Below are positions 63,630 to 64,000 of a DNA stretch of 64,000 bases, in pieces (the stretch's first letter is position 1; each line of letters begins with the position of its first letter). The translations under genes and the position numbers were made by a program. Origin of the DNA: Actinokineospora baliensis. GTDB taxonomy: Bacteria; Actinomycetota; Actinomycetes; Mycobacteriales; Pseudonocardiaceae. The stretch covers positions 6,498,001 through 6,562,000 of the forward strand of contig NZ_JAFBCK010000001.1 of the NCBI RefSeq assembly GCF_016907695.1, read 5' to 3'. The notes below the pieces were generated by a model. The model worked only from the letters and a program-made list of their open reading frames with translations, had not been told where the DNA came from and ran no database searches.

Positions 63630-64000
63630 TACTCGTCCTTGGCCCTGCGACGAGCGGTGACAGCGGCGATACCGGCGAGCAGAACAACAACAGCGCCTAC
63701 GACGATCAGGGTCATAGAACCACCACCTGCCTCCTTCTGAGCCGCGGCAGGCTCAGGTTGCGGCGGCGATGGCGTCGTAGTGGACTCATGTGCCGAACTC
63801 GTCGGCGCAACACCCGCTGTCGTAGTAGTTGGCTGCGCGGTCGTCGTTGGGACAAGCGAAGCCGCCGTAGTGGCTGTGGTCGGCGCAAGCGTTGTCGTGC
63901 GAGGCGGTGCCGCTGGTGGAGCGACAGTCGGCACAGGTGCGGGCTGCGGCGGAACTACCGGCGTGTTCGGCGCGGGTTTGGCAGGCGGCGCGACACCCGG
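63629..64000 (-). CDS. C-terminal part of a surface protein with Pro/Thr stalk and membrane anchor
   Basis: The frame runs in from beyond the right edge, so only the last 123 residues are visible. They consist of a Pro/Thr/Ala-rich stalk (PTTTTAGVAPTSSAHESTTT), a Gly-Ser linker, one membrane segment (MTLIVVGAVVVLLAGIAAVT) and a basic tail (ARRRAKDE). No LPXTG motif. It ends one base before the T-component start, so it belongs to the same operon. A membrane-tethered extracellular substrate binder feeding the ECF transporter would fit; the binding domain lies outside the window. Confidence 0.75.
   Translation of the reverse strand, partial: PGVAPPAKPAPNTPVVPPQPAPVPTVAPPAAPPRTTTLAPTTATTAASLVPTTTAQPTTTTAGVAPTSSAHESTTTPSPPQPEPAAAQKEAGGGSMTLIVVGAVVVLLAGIAAVTARRRAKDE

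Overview
The window is about 70% G+C DNA from a filamentous actinomycete. Strong third-position G/C bias, GTG starts, leaderless-looking starts, rare TTA codons and the gene families present all fit this. A lone chemoreceptor beside phosphorelay genes suggests an order Pseudonocardiales genus with motile stages (Actinokineospora, Saccharothrix or Actinosynnema type); that placement is inference, as no rRNA or marker gene is present.

Left part (1-18.8 kb): a secreted PQQ-propeller protein cut by the window edge, an SDR oxidoreductase, a secreted subtilisin-like protease and a 2OG-Fe(II) oxygenase. Next is a 1.17-kb gene-free stretch filled by a structured repeat. SoxR, an FMN reductase and a deoxysugar epimerase follow, with a SoxR-type operator written into the 3' end of the epimerase gene. 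A DnaQ-like exonuclease comes next. Then a three-gene CHAT-caspase operon (11.1-15.8 kb) lies divergent from a membrane/TPR-like gene, and a 1-Cys peroxiredoxin closes this part.

Middle part (18.9-33.4 kb): a secreted EndoU-type nuclease with an overlapping putative immunity gene; a two-gene operon of a TasA/camelysin-like protein and a SipW-type signal peptidase fused to four LamG domains; a methyl-accepting chemotaxis protein; a CpaE/TadZ-like ATPase lacking the Walker A lysine; a NarL-type regulator; and a hybrid histidine kinase with its small response regulator.

Right part (33.5-64 kb): one 18.8-kb gene encodes a 6273-residue surface protein of 47 DUF11-type repeats ending in an LSQTG sorting signal. 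It is followed on the same strand by the response regulator and hybrid kinase. Beyond it are an NmrA-like reductase, cobalamin genes cobS-cobU and cobF, a LysR regulator, an M64 metallopeptidase, an XRE-like regulator, and an ECF transporter operon (anchored surface protein, T, A, S and a secreted alpha/alpha-barrel protein). The ECF operon probably takes up cobalamin using a transcobalamin-like binder.

The most unusual feature is a dispersed non-coding element present three times (about 6.9-7.9, 17.8-18.15 and 28.1-28.55 kb). It has 31-bp inverted arms whose base changes are compensated between copies, a conserved inner core, a directional array built on GAGTGTCCAGTGG with roughly 30-nt modular spacing, G-quadruplex motifs, and in two copies a pair of DnaA-box-like 9-mers. 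I recognise no described family for it.
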